64,000 nucleotides of DNA, taken from positions 1 through 64,000 of the forward strand of contig JAFUOH010000019.1 in assembly GCA_017482055.1 (NCBI GenBank). The letters are read 5' to 3'. A program made the translations under genes and the position numbers. Below the pieces are notes generated by a model, which saw nothing but the letters and a program-made list of their open reading frames with translations, ran no database searches and was not told where the DNA came from. Shown piece by piece: positions 24,909-34,308 of the stretch. The stretch comes from Clostridia bacterium (lineage in GTDB: Bacteria > Bacillota > Clostridia > Oscillospirales > CAG-272). Numbering within the stretch: the first letter of the stretch is position 1; the number at the start of each line of letters is the position of its first letter.

Positions 24909-25766
24909 TTAAAGCAGATCTTCAAGCTTATCTGCCGCGTGGTCAAGGTAATCGTTTTCCATAAGCTCCAGCATACCCTTGTCGCAGAGTGCCGCAAGAC
25001 GCGGGTCTATGGGCATCTTTGCAAGAACCTCATAGCCGAATTTGTCCGCTACCTCTGCAATGTGGCTTTCACCGTAAATGTTGTAAGCCTTGCCGCAGTC
25101 GGGACATTTGAAATAGGACATATTCTCGACGATACCAAGCACGGGGATGTTCATCATCTGAGCCATGTTTGCTGCCTTGGCAACGATCATCGAAACCAGC
25201 TCCTGAGGGCTTGTAACGATAATGATACCGTCAAGTGGGATCGACTGGAATACAGTCAGCGGAACATCTCCGGTTCCGGGAGGCATGTCCACAAACATGA
25301 AGTCTACGTCATCCCAGATAACGTCAGTCCAGAACTGCTTGACGGTTCCCGCGATAACGGGACCTCTCCATACAACGGGAGTGGTCTCCTCGGGGAGCAG
25401 AAGATTGACGCTCATCATCTTGATGCCTGTTTTGGAGGCAAGGGGGAAAATACCGCCCGTTCCGTCTCCCATGACCTCACCCTTGACACCGAATGCCTTG
25501 GGGATAGAGGGACCGGTAATGTCCGCGTCAAGAATAGCGGTGCTGTGACCGCGGCGGCTCATGAGCACCGACAGCATGGAGGTGACGATGGACTTGCCCA
25601 CGCCGCCCTTGCCGCTGACGATACCTATGACCTTCTTAATGCTTGATAATTCGTGCGGCTTTTCGAGAAGGCTCTGCTTCTCGCGTGATGCACAATTTGA
25701 AGAGCAGGTAGAGCAGTCGTGGGTACAGCCCGACGACGGCTTGTCTTGCGTATCATCATAGATCAT
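24909..25766 (-). CDS. Mrp/NBP35-family Fe-S carrier ATPase
   Basis: A 285-residue P-loop ATPase (SGKGGVGKS at 51-59) of the Mrp/NBP35/ApbC family, which assembles and transfers 4Fe-4S clusters in the cytosol. The deviant Walker A, DADITGPSIPKAFG, MPPGTGDVPLTVFQ and VENMSYFKCPDCGKAYNIYG (the CxxC for the bridging cluster) are all present. An extra N-terminal cysteine group (C14, C18, C21, C25: CTHDCSTCSSNC) resembles the ferredoxin-like cluster of Nbp35 proteins and is missing from simple Mrp. AAGGAGATCC precedes the ATG. The gene is monocistronic with its own promoter and terminator. Confidence 0.9.
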   Translation of the reverse strand: MIYDDTQDKPSSGCTHDCSTCSSNCASREKQSLLEKPHELSSIKKVIGIVSGKGGVGKSIVTSMLSVLMSRRGHSTAILDADITGPSIPKAFGVKGEVMGDGTGGIFPLASKTGIKMMSVNLLLPEETTPVVWRGPVIAGTVKQFWTDVIWDDVDFMFVDMPPGTGDVPLTVFQSIPLDGIIIVTSPQELVSMIVAKAANMAQMMNIPVLGIVENMSYFKCPDCGKAYNIYGESHIAEVADKFGYEVLAKMPIDPRLAALCDKGMLELMENDYLDHAADKLEDLL

Positions 25767-25803
25767 TTGTAGGATCTCCTTTCAAAAATTTACTTTATAC
25801 TAT

Positions 25804-25832
25804 ATTATAACGCATTATTTGAAAAATTGCAA
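25804..25832 (-). promoter_or_regulatory. Promoter of the mrp gene
   Basis: Reverse strand TTGCAA (25827-25832), a 17-bp spacer and TATAAT (25804-25809). Confidence 0.7.
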
Positions 25833-25881
25833 GTCTTTTGATAGTTTAATGAAATTTTTACGCTTTGTTGAAGATTTATAA

Positions 25882-25910
25882 TTGAATCAATGTGAAATTT
25901 GGCGTATAAT
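25882..25910 (+). promoter_or_regulatory. Promoter of the zinc-ribbon membrane protein gene
   Basis: TTGAAT (25882-25887), a 17-bp spacer and TATAAT (25905-25910). The predicted transcript starts only a few bases before the ATG at 25923, which argues for the later TTG start. Confidence 0.7.
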
Positions 25911-25946
25911 TAATAATAAATTATGAATCTTCGGAGGAAGTATAGC

Positions 25947-26360
25947 TTGAAAGAAAAATTAATGAAGTTTTTTTGGGGGCGTTACGGTATTGACCCCCTC
26001 GGTTATGCGATAATTATAATTTCGATGGTGCTTTCGTTTACCTCGTCACTTCTCGGCGGGGTGTCAGAGATCGCATCGTATGCGCTTTGGATAATATCCT
26101 ATGTATTGCTTGCGCTTGAGATTTTCCGTATGCTGTCCCGCAACCTGTATGCCCGCCGTCGGGAAAATGATAAATTTATGGGTATATGGAAGCCGATCAA
26201 AAAGTGGTTCAAGCTGCAGTATAACCGCATAAAGGACATAAAGACCCACCGTTACTTTTCCTGCCCGAACTGTAAAAACAATCTGCGCGTTCCGAAGGGC
26301 AGAGGAACGATAACCATCACATGCCCCGTCTGCAAGACAAAATTTGACCGTAAGAGTTAA
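25947..26360 (+). CDS. Small membrane protein with C-terminal zinc ribbon
   Basis: A 137-residue hypothetical protein with two closely spaced membrane helices (GYAIIIISMVLSFTSSLLGG and YALWIISYVLLALEIF), a basic cytoplasmic linker and a C-terminal zinc ribbon with two CxxC knuckles (CPNCKNNLRVP and CPVCKTKFD). The TTG start at 25947 follows CGGAGGAAG by 6 nt; the earlier ATG at 25923 would have almost no leader. Its stop overlaps the convergent glycerate kinase stop by 4 bp. Such proteins are widespread in Clostridia without assigned function. Confidence 0.7.
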   Translation: MKEKLMKFFWGRYGIDPLGYAIIIISMVLSFTSSLLGGVSEIASYALWIISYVLLALEIFRMLSRNLYARRRENDKFMGIWKPIKKWFKLQYNRIKDIKTHRYFSCPNCKNNLRVPKGRGTITITCPVCKTKFDRKS

Positions 26361-27493
26361 GCTTTCAAGCTCTTTATCAGACCGAAAACCTGCTCCGCCG
26401 TGTCCGCAAGGTCGCGGCGGGCATTTTTTGTGTCCATCGCTTCTTCGAGTGTACAGACGGCACGGCGGATGGGGAAAAATGCATCTATGCCCGCTGCATT
26501 GCATGCCACCGCGTCCGCAGTGACCGCACCTGCGAATGCTATGCATAATTTGCCGTGCTTCTTGGCAAGCGTCGCCACGCCGACGGGGGCTTTTCCCATG
26601 GCGCTCTGGCGGTCGAGTCTACCCTCGCCCGTGATAACGATGTCGGCATCGCGGACATAGTCCTCAAGCCGCGTTACATCGAGTACCAGCTTTATACCCG
26701 AGGTAAGCTCACCGCCGAGAAATTCGCGCAGAGCAAAGCCGAGTCCCCCTGCCGCACCGCATCCGGGAAATTCCGCATCGGCAGATGGGTATTTTCCCTT
26801 GGTCAGTACCGCGAAATTTTTGAGCCATTCGTCCATGTCTCTTACCATATCCGGAGTCGCGCCCTTCTGAGGACCGTAGACTGCACTGCATCCCGGTTCA
26901 CCGCAGAGCGGATTCGTAACGTCACACGCCACACGTACGCGGCAGCCGCGAAGTCCCGCGATGACCTTATCATCCTCGATCCGTGCAAGCTCGGCAAGAC
27001 CTTTGGCGCCGAGTGCTATCTTTTCGCCGCTTTTGTCGTAAAGTCCGAAGCCCAGTGCTGACAGCATGCCCGTGCCGCCGTCGTTGGTGGCACTGCCGCC
27101 GATGCCGATGACAAGATCACGGCAACCCTGAGCGACAGCGTCGGCGATCAGTTCACCGACACCGTAGGTCGTGGTATAGAGCGGGTTTCTTTCCTCGGGT
27201 GCAAGCTGCGGTAGTCCCGCCGCTACCGCCATTTCGATGACCGCAGTGTTTCCCGCGATACAGTAGGTGCAGTCGGTCTCACGCATAAGCGCGTCATGGG
27301 CGCGCACGGTGCGGAGTGTACCGCCGAGTCCAACGGCAAGAGCTTCGGTGGTACCCTCACCGCCGTCGGCGAGAGGGCGCACCGCGATGCTTGCATCGGG
27401 ATAGATACGGCGGATACCCTCTGCCGCGGCATTGCCGGCGTCAATGGAGGTAAGACTTCCCTTGAAGGAATCTATCGCTATCGTTATGTTCAT
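26357..27493 (-). CDS. Glycerate kinase (GarK/GlxK family)
   Basis: A 378-residue cytosolic enzyme that phosphorylates D-glycerate, normally to 2-phosphoglycerate in the type II family, linking glyoxylate, serine or sugar-acid breakdown to glycolysis. Family landmarks are IAIDSFKGSLTS at the N-terminus, RPLADGGEGTTEAL, IGIGGSATNDGGTGMLSALG, CDVTNPLCGEPG, PGCGAAGGLGFAL and ITGEGRLDRQSAMGKAP. Length is typical. AAGGAG precedes the ATG and it has its own promoter. It is convergent with the zinc-ribbon protein gene, with which its 3' end overlaps. Confidence 0.92.
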   Translation of the reverse strand: MNITIAIDSFKGSLTSIDAGNAAAEGIRRIYPDASIAVRPLADGGEGTTEALAVGLGGTLRTVRAHDALMRETDCTYCIAGNTAVIEMAVAAGLPQLAPEERNPLYTTTYGVGELIADAVAQGCRDLVIGIGGSATNDGGTGMLSALGFGLYDKSGEKIALGAKGLAELARIEDDKVIAGLRGCRVRVACDVTNPLCGEPGCSAVYGPQKGATPDMVRDMDEWLKNFAVLTKGKYPSADAEFPGCGAAGGLGFALREFLGGELTSGIKLVLDVTRLEDYVRDADIVITGEGRLDRQSAMGKAPVGVATLAKKHGKLCIAFAGAVTADAVACNAAGIDAFFPIRRAVCTLEEAMDTKNARRDLADTAEQVFGLIKSLKA

Positions 27494-27524
27494 ATAGGCA
27501 CTCCTTATTTGTCACATTTACATA

Positions 27525-27553
27525 ATTGTACCACTAATCGGCGTTGATTTCAA
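27525..27553 (-). promoter_or_regulatory. Promoter of glycerate kinase
   Basis: Reverse strand TTGAAA (27548-27553), a 17-bp spacer and TACAAT (27525-27530). Confidence 0.65.
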
Positions 27554-27603
27554 GGTATGATACAATTTATTTTGTGTATATTTAATTAAATTTGCGATTT
27601 TCC

Positions 27604-27632
27604 TTGAATACGGAGGAAAAATGTGTTACAAT
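27604..27632 (+). promoter_or_regulatory. Promoter of the rimM-trmD-murJ operon
   Basis: TTGAAT (27604-27609), a 17-bp spacer and TACAAT (27627-27632). The roughly 195-nt leader contains R1 copy 5. With the divergent glycerate kinase promoter this accounts for the 341-bp gap 27494-27834. Confidence 0.6.
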
Positions 27633-27668
27633 ATAAGATGGATATTTGTGCAAGCAAAGTTTTTACGG

Positions 27669-27796
27669 TAAATTAGCGATCGGCGGAGCAGCAGATGTTC
27701 GCACATCTCGCAGTGGAGAAGCGAACTCCGTCTGCTATGAATCGTCCCTACGGAACACATAGATACCCCGCCACGGCTCGGCTAAACGATAATTTA
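27669..27796. repeat. TIR repeat R1, copy 5 (128 bp, different core)
   Basis: The right end GCTAAACGATAATTTA (27781-27796) is identical to copy 2, and the left end TAAATTAGCG is a shortened version. The core instead resembles the type B interior (GCAGAC-like arms, GAATCGTCCCTAC), so the element is a mosaic. It ends 38 bp before rimM. Confidence 0.65.
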
Positions 27797-27834
27797 ACAG
27801 TATCCAACCTAAACCAAAAAGGAAGCTTAATCAT

Positions 27835-28386
27835 ATGCAAAATAAAGAAAAATATCTCGAATGCGGAAAGATAATCAACACTCACGGTGTACGCGGCGCT
27901 TGCAAGATCGAGTCCTGGTGCGACTCGCCTGAGGTGCTTTGCGGTATTAAAACGCTTTACTATAAAAAGAAGGATGAATACCTACCGCTTGAAGTCACAA
28001 AAGCCTCCGTACACAAGGGATGTGCGCTGATATATTTTTACGGCATTGACTCGATCGAAGCGGCTCAGCTTTTAAAAAATCGCGTGGTCTATGCCGACCG
28101 TGAGGATATTCCCCTTGACGACGACCGCGTGTTCATCGCCGATATCATCGGACTGCCTGTTTTTGACGAGCGCGACGGAAAACGTCTCGGCGTGCTTGCC
28201 GACCTTATCGAAAGCCCTGCTTCCGATCTGTTCTGCGTTAAGACCGAGGACGGCAGGGAGGTGCTCGTACCCGCAGTGGACGAGTTTATCGGACATATCG
28301 ACGATGACGGCGTATTTCTTACGCCTATTGCTGGGATGTTCGACGACGGCGCGGAAGTGATAGAGGGAAGCGGCAATGAGGTTTGA
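27835..28386 (+). CDS. rimM: Ribosome maturation factor RimM
   Basis: RimM binds S19 and assists assembly of the 30S head. The 183-residue protein has the N-terminal RimM barrel ([28 protein letters not shown]) and the C-terminal PRC-barrel ([36 protein letters not shown], ending [14 protein letters not shown]). Length is normal. AAGGAAG precedes the ATG. It overlaps trmD by 11 bp, the conserved bacterial order rimM-trmD, here followed by murJ instead of the common rplS. Confidence 0.95.
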   Translation: MQNKEKYLECGKIINTHGVRGACKIESWCDSPEVLCGIKTLYYKKKDEYLPLEVTKASVHKGCALIYFYGIDSIEAAQLLKNRVVYADREDIPLDDDRVFIADIIGLPVFDERDGKRLGVLADLIESPASDLFCVKTEDGREVLVPAVDEFIGHIDDDGVFLTPIAGMFDDGAEVIEGSGNEV

Positions 28387-29149
28387 TATTATGACCCTCT
28401 TTCCCGATTTGGTCGATACAGTGCTGGGCTCCAGCATTATCGGCAGAGCACAGGAGGGAGGGCTTGTGGAGATACATACCCACAACATACGCGATTTTTC
28501 CGAAAACAAGCATCGCCGCGTGGACGATACCCCATATGGCGGCGGAATGGGAATGCTTATGAGCGCAGTGCCGATCTACGGCTGTTATAAGTCGATCGTC
28601 GAAGCACAGCGTGAGACGGATGAGTCGCGCTCCGAGCCTGTAAGGCGCAGGGTTATCTATATGTCTCCCCGCGGTAAGGTGCTCACGCAGAAGCACGCTT
28701 ACGAGCTAACAAAGTATGATAACCTTATCATACTCTGCGGTCACTACGAGGGCGTGGACGAGCGCATCATTGAGGAGATCGTTGACGAGGAGCTGTCTAT
28801 CGGCGACTACGTACTGACGGGCGGTGAGCTGCCCGCCTGCGTGCTGGTTGACTGTGTGTCACGTATGCTTGACGGCGTACTGACAAATGAGGACTGCTGG
28901 CGCGGCGAGAGCATTGCCTCGGGTCTGCTTGAATATCCGCAGTACACCCGCCCCTATGATTTTCGCGGCAGACTTGTACCCGAGGTGCTGCTGTCGGGAC
29001 ACCATGCAAATATTGAAAAGTGGCGACATGAGGCGGCGTTGAAAAAAACGCTTGAATGCCGTCCCGATCTGATGGACGGTACAGGAGTCGGGATAGACAT
29101 ACCCGAAAAAACAAAAAATTCAGAGGAAGAACAAAAAAATGGCAGATAA
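28376..29149 (+). CDS. trmD: tRNA (guanine-37-N1)-methyltransferase
   Basis: TrmD is a SPOUT-class methyltransferase that makes m1G37 in tRNAs reading CNN codons and prevents +1 frameshifting. At 257 residues it has [40 protein letters not shown], the trefoil-knot loop [13 protein letters not shown] and the SAM-binding [15 protein letters not shown]. It overlaps rimM by 11 bp and murJ by 11 bp, so translation of the three is coupled. Confidence 0.96.
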   Translation: MRFDIMTLFPDLVDTVLGSSIIGRAQEGGLVEIHTHNIRDFSENKHRRVDDTPYGGGMGMLMSAVPIYGCYKSIVEAQRETDESRSEPVRRRVIYMSPRGKVLTQKHAYELTKYDNLIILCGHYEGVDERIIEEIVDEELSIGDYVLTGGELPACVLVDCVSRMLDGVLTNEDCWRGESIASGLLEYPQYTRPYDFRGRLVPEVLLSGHHANIEKWRHEAALKKTLECRPDLMDGTGVGIDIPEKTKNSEEEQKNGR

Positions 29150-30710
29150 CGGGAACAAAAAAGGTACGCGCGCCGTCAAAACGGTAGCGGTAATGATGGG
29201 AGCCACCGTTATCGCAAAGCTTCTCGGAATGCTCCGAGGGGTCCTGCAGGCAAACGCTTACGGTACATCATCGGTGGCGAACGCCTTTACTGCCGCGTCA
29301 AAGCTGCCCCTTGCATTCTTTGACATGTTTTTGGCGGCGGCGGTGCTGGGGTGCTTTATCCCGGTCTACAACAGCTTCAAGGAGAGGGATGCCGACAGAG
29401 TCACGAGCCCCGAGGCGGATCGCTTTGCCTGCATATTTCTCAATTTTATAATGCTTCTGTGCGGCGTGCTTGCCGTTATCGGTATAGTGTTCGCCGAGCC
29501 GTTCATACGGCTGATTACGCAAGGGCTTGACGAGTCCACGATCACGCTTGCGGTAACGCTGACACGCATCATGTTTCCCCTTGTTATCTTCACGGGCGCG
29601 GCGTATACGCTTGTGGGCGTTCTCCAGTCAAAGGGCTCGTTCATCGCCCCCGCACTTATAAGCGCGGTGTCCAACGCCGGCGTGGTATTGTACCTTGCGG
29701 TGTTCAACGCTCCCCTCGGGGAATACGGTATATACGGACTTGCGGCGGCGTATTTACTCTCGTGGCTTATTCAGCTTTTGACACTGGTCGTACCGCTGTG
29801 GCGGCAGGGCTTTCGCTACAGGCTTTTGTTAGACCTTAAAAATCCTGCGCTGATCCGTGCGCTGAAGATGGCGCCGCCCATAATGATCGGCTCATGGCTT
29901 GCTCCCGCAGGTACGCTGATCGGACAGTATTTCGCATCACAGGTGGCATCACAAACTGCCATCACGGGTGCCACCACGGTGTTCGATTATGCAAACAATA
30001 TCTATATAATCATCGCGGGTACGCTTACCTACAGTATCTGCAATTACACCTTCCCGAAGATTGCGCGGCTGTCGGCGGCGGGAAACGGCAAGGAGTTTTC
30101 CGAGACCGTTCGAAGCGGCATCACCTCGGCGCTGTTTATCGTGATACCCTTTATGGCGGCGGCGCTTGTGCTTGCGGGAGAGGGAACAGCCATAGTCTAT
30201 ATGCGCGGTGAGTTTACCCCGGAGGATGCACGGTTTACAGCACGTGCGCTGAGATTTATACTGCCCGCTATGCCGTTCTTCTGCGTCACCGAGCTGTTTT
30301 CGAGAGTTTTCTACTCGAAAAATCAGCCGCGGGTGCCAATGTACGCGGCTCTTGGCGGTATTATCGCGAATTTAACGGTGGGCGCGGTGCTGACATACTT
30401 TGACCTTTTCGATATCGGCGCGGTCGGAGCCGCAAATGCGGCGGGACAGATCGTGTCGGCGGCGATACTGCTTGTTTTTGCGGCAAGGCGGCTCGACGGA
30501 GTTTTCTCACGCGGATTTATAATAAATCTTTGCAAGCTTATTATCGGAGGAGCGCTGGTATTTGCAATAACCCTCGGAATGTCTCATCTCCTTGGAAGCG
30601 CACCGTTCGAAGCCTCGCTTATAATCAATATAATCAAGGCGGCTGTGAGCTTTATCCCCGCTGTGGCAGCATATCTTGCGTGGGCAAAGCTCGCGCGCAT
30701 CAAATTCTGA
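29139..30710 (+). CDS. murJ: Lipid II flippase MurJ
   Basis: A 523-residue MOP-superfamily flippase with about 14 membrane segments, which moves lipid II across the membrane for peptidoglycan synthesis. Family features: [26 protein letters not shown] at the N-terminus (with the conserved Arg), [39 protein letters not shown] and [15 protein letters not shown]. It overlaps trmD by 11 bp and is followed closely by an O-antigen-ligase-like polymerase, placing envelope assembly genes behind the RNA-modification pair. Confidence 0.92.
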   Translation: MADNGNKKGTRAVKTVAVMMGATVIAKLLGMLRGVLQANAYGTSSVANAFTAASKLPLAFFDMFLAAAVLGCFIPVYNSFKERDADRVTSPEADRFACIFLNFIMLLCGVLAVIGIVFAEPFIRLITQGLDESTITLAVTLTRIMFPLVIFTGAAYTLVGVLQSKGSFIAPALISAVSNAGVVLYLAVFNAPLGEYGIYGLAAAYLLSWLIQLLTLVVPLWRQGFRYRLLLDLKNPALIRALKMAPPIMIGSWLAPAGTLIGQYFASQVASQTAITGATTVFDYANNIYIIIAGTLTYSICNYTFPKIARLSAAGNGKEFSETVRSGITSALFIVIPFMAAALVLAGEGTAIVYMRGEFTPEDARFTARALRFILPAMPFFCVTELFSRVFYSKNQPRVPMYAALGGIIANLTVGAVLTYFDLFDIGAVGAANAAGQIVSAAILLVFAARRLDGVFSRGFIINLCKLIIGGALVFAITLGMSHLLGSAPFEASLIINIIKAAVSFIPAVAAYLAWAKLARIKF

Positions 30711-30725
30711 TTGGAGGTAGTATAT

Positions 30726-32612
30726 TTGAATAAAAAATCGAGCGGCAGCGCAAATCCGTTTGCTTCGTCGATGATCATTACTCTGCTCGGACGTGCATCG
30801 GGATGGATATACCGAAAGCTGTCCGGCAGCCTTATCGGCGGCATGTTTACCGCATATGAGCGTGAAAACGCCGCGGTGTCGGACAGCGCCGCTGCGAAGA
30901 TCATACGTAAGCCGGCGCTCGGCGAGCGGCTGCTTATGCCGGCAAAGCGAAAGCTTGCGAGCGGTATCGAAAACAGTACAATACTGGGATTTGTGCGGCG
31001 TATCCTTGACGGAATGCTGGCAAGCTCCATGAAATCCTACGGTATTTTTATGTTTTCGTCTGCACTGTACAGTGCGATAGTATATCTTTTCAAGACCTTC
31101 TATTTCGGAGAGACTGTGAGCGTTGATGTCGGCATGGTGCTGACGCTGGTGGTCATGCTTATCATGTCGGTCATGATGATAGCATCAAGGCAGACACTCG
31201 CTAATGCGCTTCTCACCAGTCCATCGGCGAGATTCATTCTCCTGCGGGTGGCAGGCATCAGACGCGAGACCTTAGAGGGACGCGAGGAACGCGACGGAAA
31301 ATTCAACGTGGCGTTTATAGCCGGACTTGTTTTCGGAGTGCTGTCGTTTTTTGTACATCCTCTGTTTCTGCTTATCGGGATCTTGGGACTTATCGCCGCT
31401 TATTTGGTGCTTATAAAGCCCGAGCTCGGTGTGCTTGCAATTGTTACGGCATTGCCGTTTGCGCCGACCATGGGACTGGTTGCTGCGGTGTTTTACACCT
31501 CGTTCTGCTTTATACTGAAGGTGATGTGCGGCAAGCGGTCGATAAAATTCGATCTGCTTGACGGAGTGGTGCTTGCCTTCATGCTGCTTATGGCAGGCGG
31601 CGGACTTGTGGCGGCATCCGACGCGAGCATCAAGCCCATGCTCGTGTATGTGGCGTTCATGCTGGGATATTTTCTGGTGGTGAATCTTATACGCTCCCGC
31701 GAATGGTTCATGCGCTGCATCGTGGGCGTGCTGAGCTCTTGTACGCTGGTGTCGCTGTACGGACTTTATCAGAATTTCTTCGGCACAGTAGAGCAGACCT
31801 GGCAGGACTCGGATATGTTCAGCGAGATCGAAGGACGTGTGGTGTCCACCTTTGAAAATCCGAATGTGCTTGCGGAATACCTTATCATGGTGATCCCGCT
31901 GATACTTGCCATGTTCATTATAACAAAGGCTCCCCGTGCAAGGCTTATCCTCGCGGCGGCGGGACTTGCCGCAGGTGGATGTCTCATCTACACCTGGTCG
32001 CGCGGCGCATGGCTGGGATTCCTTATCGGTATACTCATTTTCATGCTTATGTACAGCCGTCATACGCTGACCGCGCTTTTATTCTGTGCGCTCGGCGTGC
32101 CGTTTTTACCGTTCGTTTTGCCTGAGAGCATTACGCAGCGCTTCCTCAGCATCGGAAACCTCGGCGACAGCTCGACCTCGTACCGTGTTAACATCTGGCG
32201 CGGCGTCATAGATATGATCGGCGACTACTGGCAGAGCGGCATCGGCATCGGAAACGATTCCTTCAGCCTTGTCTACCCGCTGTACGCGCTGTCGGGAATC
32301 GAGACTGCGCCGCACGCTCACAATCTGTATTTACAGATCATTGTGGAGCTCGGAGCTATAGGACTTGTCGTATTTTTAGCGGTACTGTTTATCTATACTC
32401 AGAGCAGTCTTTCACTCCATGTGAATGAAAGCCGAAGGGACAAACTCTTGTCAACCGCGATATTCTGCGGCATGCTCGCGGTGCTCGCACAGGGCATGAC
32501 CGATTATATCTGGTACAATTACCGCGTATTCCTTATGTTCTGGCTGATGCTGGGACTTGGCGCGGCAATACGCAAAACGCTCAATACCACGGCTGTGGAA
32601 GATATATACTGA
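30726..32612 (+). CDS. O-antigen ligase/polymerase-like (Wzy_C) membrane protein
   Basis: A 628-residue polytopic protein of the O-antigen ligase/WaaL-Wzy superfamily. Residues about 100-620 form roughly 12-14 membrane helices. The ligase region carries GRVVSTFENPNVLAEYL, the ITWSRGAW-type segment (IYTWSRGAWLGFLIG) and the long loop SYRVNIWRGVIDMI...GIGNDSF...ETAPHAHNLYLQIIVELG, the His being the catalytic candidate. The first 90 residues are an extra basic cytoplasmic stretch. The TTG at 30726 is preceded by GGAGG. Gram-positive members probably polymerise or attach a surface glycan; the substrate is unknown. Confidence 0.8.
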   Translation: MNKKSSGSANPFASSMIITLLGRASGWIYRKLSGSLIGGMFTAYERENAAVSDSAAAKIIRKPALGERLLMPAKRKLASGIENSTILGFVRRILDGMLASSMKSYGIFMFSSALYSAIVYLFKTFYFGETVSVDVGMVLTLVVMLIMSVMMIASRQTLANALLTSPSARFILLRVAGIRRETLEGREERDGKFNVAFIAGLVFGVLSFFVHPLFLLIGILGLIAAYLVLIKPELGVLAIVTALPFAPTMGLVAAVFYTSFCFILKVMCGKRSIKFDLLDGVVLAFMLLMAGGGLVAASDASIKPMLVYVAFMLGYFLVVNLIRSREWFMRCIVGVLSSCTLVSLYGLYQNFFGTVEQTWQDSDMFSEIEGRVVSTFENPNVLAEYLIMVIPLILAMFIITKAPRARLILAAAGLAAGGCLIYTWSRGAWLGFLIGILIFMLMYSRHTLTALLFCALGVPFLPFVLPESITQRFLSIGNLGDSSTSYRVNIWRGVIDMIGDYWQSGIGIGNDSFSLVYPLYALSGIETAPHAHNLYLQIIVELGAIGLVVFLAVLFIYTQSSLSLHVNESRRDKLLSTAIFCGMLAVLAQGMTDYIWYNYRVFLMFWLMLGLGAAIRKTLNTTAVEDIY

Positions 32613-32628
32613 TAAAACGGAGGATACT

Positions 32629-33123
32629 ATGGGAACTACAGTAAAAAAACATAAATTCAACGCAGTCGATGCGGCGATAATAATCGTGATAGCCGCTGTT
32701 ATCGGTGCGGTGGTGCTGTTCTTCACGATGGGCGGCACGGATACGGTTAACAACACGGTGAAGCTTGAATATGTTATCGAGCTTCGTACGATACGAAATG
32801 AGTTTTCCGACAACTTTGCGGTGGGAGACGGCGTGGTCGATTCTGTGGCAAAGTATCATCTCGGCGAGGTCATCGGCTTTAGTGTTGAGCCTGCTTCGTA
32901 TAACGGCAATGACTTTTCGGCAGGTGCGCTTGTCGCCGGCGAATATCCCGAACATTCAAACGTACACCTGACGGTGGTTTCGGAAGCGACGATCGGTGCA
33001 GACGGCAGATATGTTCTTGACGGTGGGTATGATATTTCGGTAGGCACAACGATGTATGTGCGCCTGCCTAACTATACCGGTGTGGGATACTGCACACAGT
33101 TATCTGAAACGGAGGCAGAGTAA
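32629..33123 (+). CDS. DUF4330 family membrane-anchored protein (first of a pair)
   Basis: A 164-residue protein of the DUF4330 type: a short basic N-terminus, one membrane helix (NAVDAAIIIVIAAVIGAVVLFF) and an extracellular domain with VKLEYVIELRTIRNEFSDNF, VGDGVVDSVAKYHLGEVIGF and ISVGTTMYVRLPNY. The function of the family is unknown. CGGAGG precedes the ATG at 32629, which is preferred over the longer open frame. It follows the polymerase-like gene by 16 bp and overlaps the second DUF4330 gene by one base, so they are likely co-translated partners. Confidence 0.75.
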   Translation: MGTTVKKHKFNAVDAAIIIVIAAVIGAVVLFFTMGGTDTVNNTVKLEYVIELRTIRNEFSDNFAVGDGVVDSVAKYHLGEVIGFSVEPASYNGNDFSAGALVAGEYPEHSNVHLTVVSEATIGADGRYVLDGGYDISVGTTMYVRLPNYTGVGYCTQLSETEAE

Positions 33124-33659
33124 TGAGCGAGAATACTGTAAAAAAGGTTAGAAGGTTCAAACCGAATATTATAGATCTTTTGATCGTTGTGGTCGTGCTC
33201 GGCGCAATCGCGGGCATAGCACTGCGCATGGGCGTTGTGGAGAAGGTAGTGGCAAACAGCAGCATCGAGCCCGCGCGCATATCCTTCCTTGTGCAGGATA
33301 TCAACAGTGACTCGTATAACTACTTCAACGTAGGCGACGAGTTTTACAGCGACACACACAAGTGCTATTTCGGCAGACTTGAGGAAAAGCCGTACGATCT
33401 TCCCGCCGAAGCGTTTATCGCGGGTGCAGACGGCAGTCTCCTCAAAGCATATTCACCCACCGATCCCGACGATCCGTCAAAGAGCAGTCGGATCGACGTG
33501 CGCGGCAAGGTGATATCCTCGGGCGTATTCAGCAGTGAGGGCTTCCTCCTCGGCGGTACTACCTACATCGCCCCCGGCTCCAAGATCACGGTCAAAAGCT
33601 CCAATATTACCGTGAGCATAACCGTTACGGATATTGAAAAAGTAAACGCTTCCGAATAA
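33123..33659 (+). CDS. DUF4330 family membrane-anchored protein (second of a pair)
   Basis: A 178-residue paralogue of the preceding protein, with the same layout: basic start (SENTVKKVRRFKPN), a membrane helix (IIDLLIVVVVLGAIAGIAL), then an extracellular domain (ARISFLVQDINSDSYNYFNVGDEF, a DxDDPSKSS loop, GGTTYIAPGSKITVKSSNITVSI). CGGAGG precedes the ATG, which overlaps the previous stop (TAATG). It ends the rimM-to-DUF4330 run and a terminator follows. Local duplication is plausible, though the two sequences have diverged strongly. Function unknown. Confidence 0.72.
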   Translation: MSENTVKKVRRFKPNIIDLLIVVVVLGAIAGIALRMGVVEKVVANSSIEPARISFLVQDINSDSYNYFNVGDEFYSDTHKCYFGRLEEKPYDLPAEAFIAGADGSLLKAYSPTDPDDPSKSSRIDVRGKVISSGVFSSEGFLLGGTTYIAPGSKITVKSSNITVSITVTDIEKVNASE

Positions 33660-33664
33660 AAAAT

Positions 33665-33706
33665 CGCCTTGTAATGGCAATATATGTCATTGCAAGGCGG
33701 CTTTTT
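33665..33706 (+). terminator. Terminator of the rimM...DUF4330 operon
   Basis: A perfect 12-bp stem (33665-33676 with 33688-33699) is followed by GCTTTTT. Confidence 0.85.
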
Positions 33707-33772
33707 GGTAAAAGCCCCGAAATTAACAGATAATTTCGCATATAGTTTGACAAATTATATGCAAATGGACTA

Positions 33773-33801
33773 TTGATTTTATTCGAAAAATTTGATATAC
33801 T
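33773..33801 (+). promoter_or_regulatory. Promoter of the HPr gene
   Basis: TTGATT (33773-33778), a 17-bp spacer and TATACT (33796-33801). The 120-nt leader has no further recognised element. Confidence 0.55.
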
Positions 33802-33925
33802 ATAATCAGTGTAACTTTAATCGGATCTGCCGTCATCGCTTTTCCCGCCGCTGCGGGACATTGACAGAGGCTAAACGAAATTGATAATGCGAAATATACA
33901 AATTTTATGTTAGGAGCGAACTACT

Positions 33926-34189
33926 ATGATATCCCGTAACGTAACCATTCAGAACAATGTCGGTCTCCACGCAAGACCTGCCACATTCTTCATTCAGAAA
34001 GCGAATTCCTTCCAGAGCTCTATTTGGGTCGAAAAGGAAGACAGACGCGTTAATGCCAAGAGCCTTCTCGGCGTTCTTTCTCTCGGAATTACCAAGGGCA
34101 TGACCATTACTCTTATTGCGGACGGCAGTGATGAGAAGGAAGCGCTCGACGGTCTGTGCGAGCTTATCGACACAAGCTTCGGTGAATAA
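33926..34189 (+). CDS. ptsH: HPr-family phosphocarrier protein
   Basis: An 87-residue HPr: His15 in GLHARPA is the phosphorylation site for enzyme I, and Ser46 in AKSLLGVLSLGI is the site for HPr kinase, so it has both the transport and the carbon-regulation residues (a Crh protein would lack His15). The fold is complete to the C-terminal helix (EALDGLCELIDTSFGE). AGGAGCG precedes the ATG. It stands alone between its own promoter and terminator, not next to ptsI, a common Clostridial arrangement. Confidence 0.9.
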   Translation: MISRNVTIQNNVGLHARPATFFIQKANSFQSSIWVEKEDRRVNAKSLLGVLSLGITKGMTITLIADGSDEKEALDGLCELIDTSFGE

Positions 34190-34262
34190 TTCGGGCTATT
34201 GCTCGGATACTTATGCGCGCTGTGCCATTGTTTTATGAGGCTTGCGCCGGAAGAATAGTTTT

Positions 34263-34306
34263 GACGGGTCGCGATGTGCTTTTGTGCGGTGACTCGTCTT
34301 TGCTTT
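34263..34306 (+). terminator. Probable terminator of the HPr gene
   Basis: GACGGGTC (34263-34270) pairs with GACTCGTC (34291-34298, one G-U) and is followed by TTTGCTTT. Confidence 0.5.
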
Positions 34307-34308
34307 AG

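Noticed and set aside
12690..27796. The repeated GC-rich units as a CRISPR array
   Set aside because: Copies are kilobases apart, 128-196 bp long and without regular spacers or cas genes.
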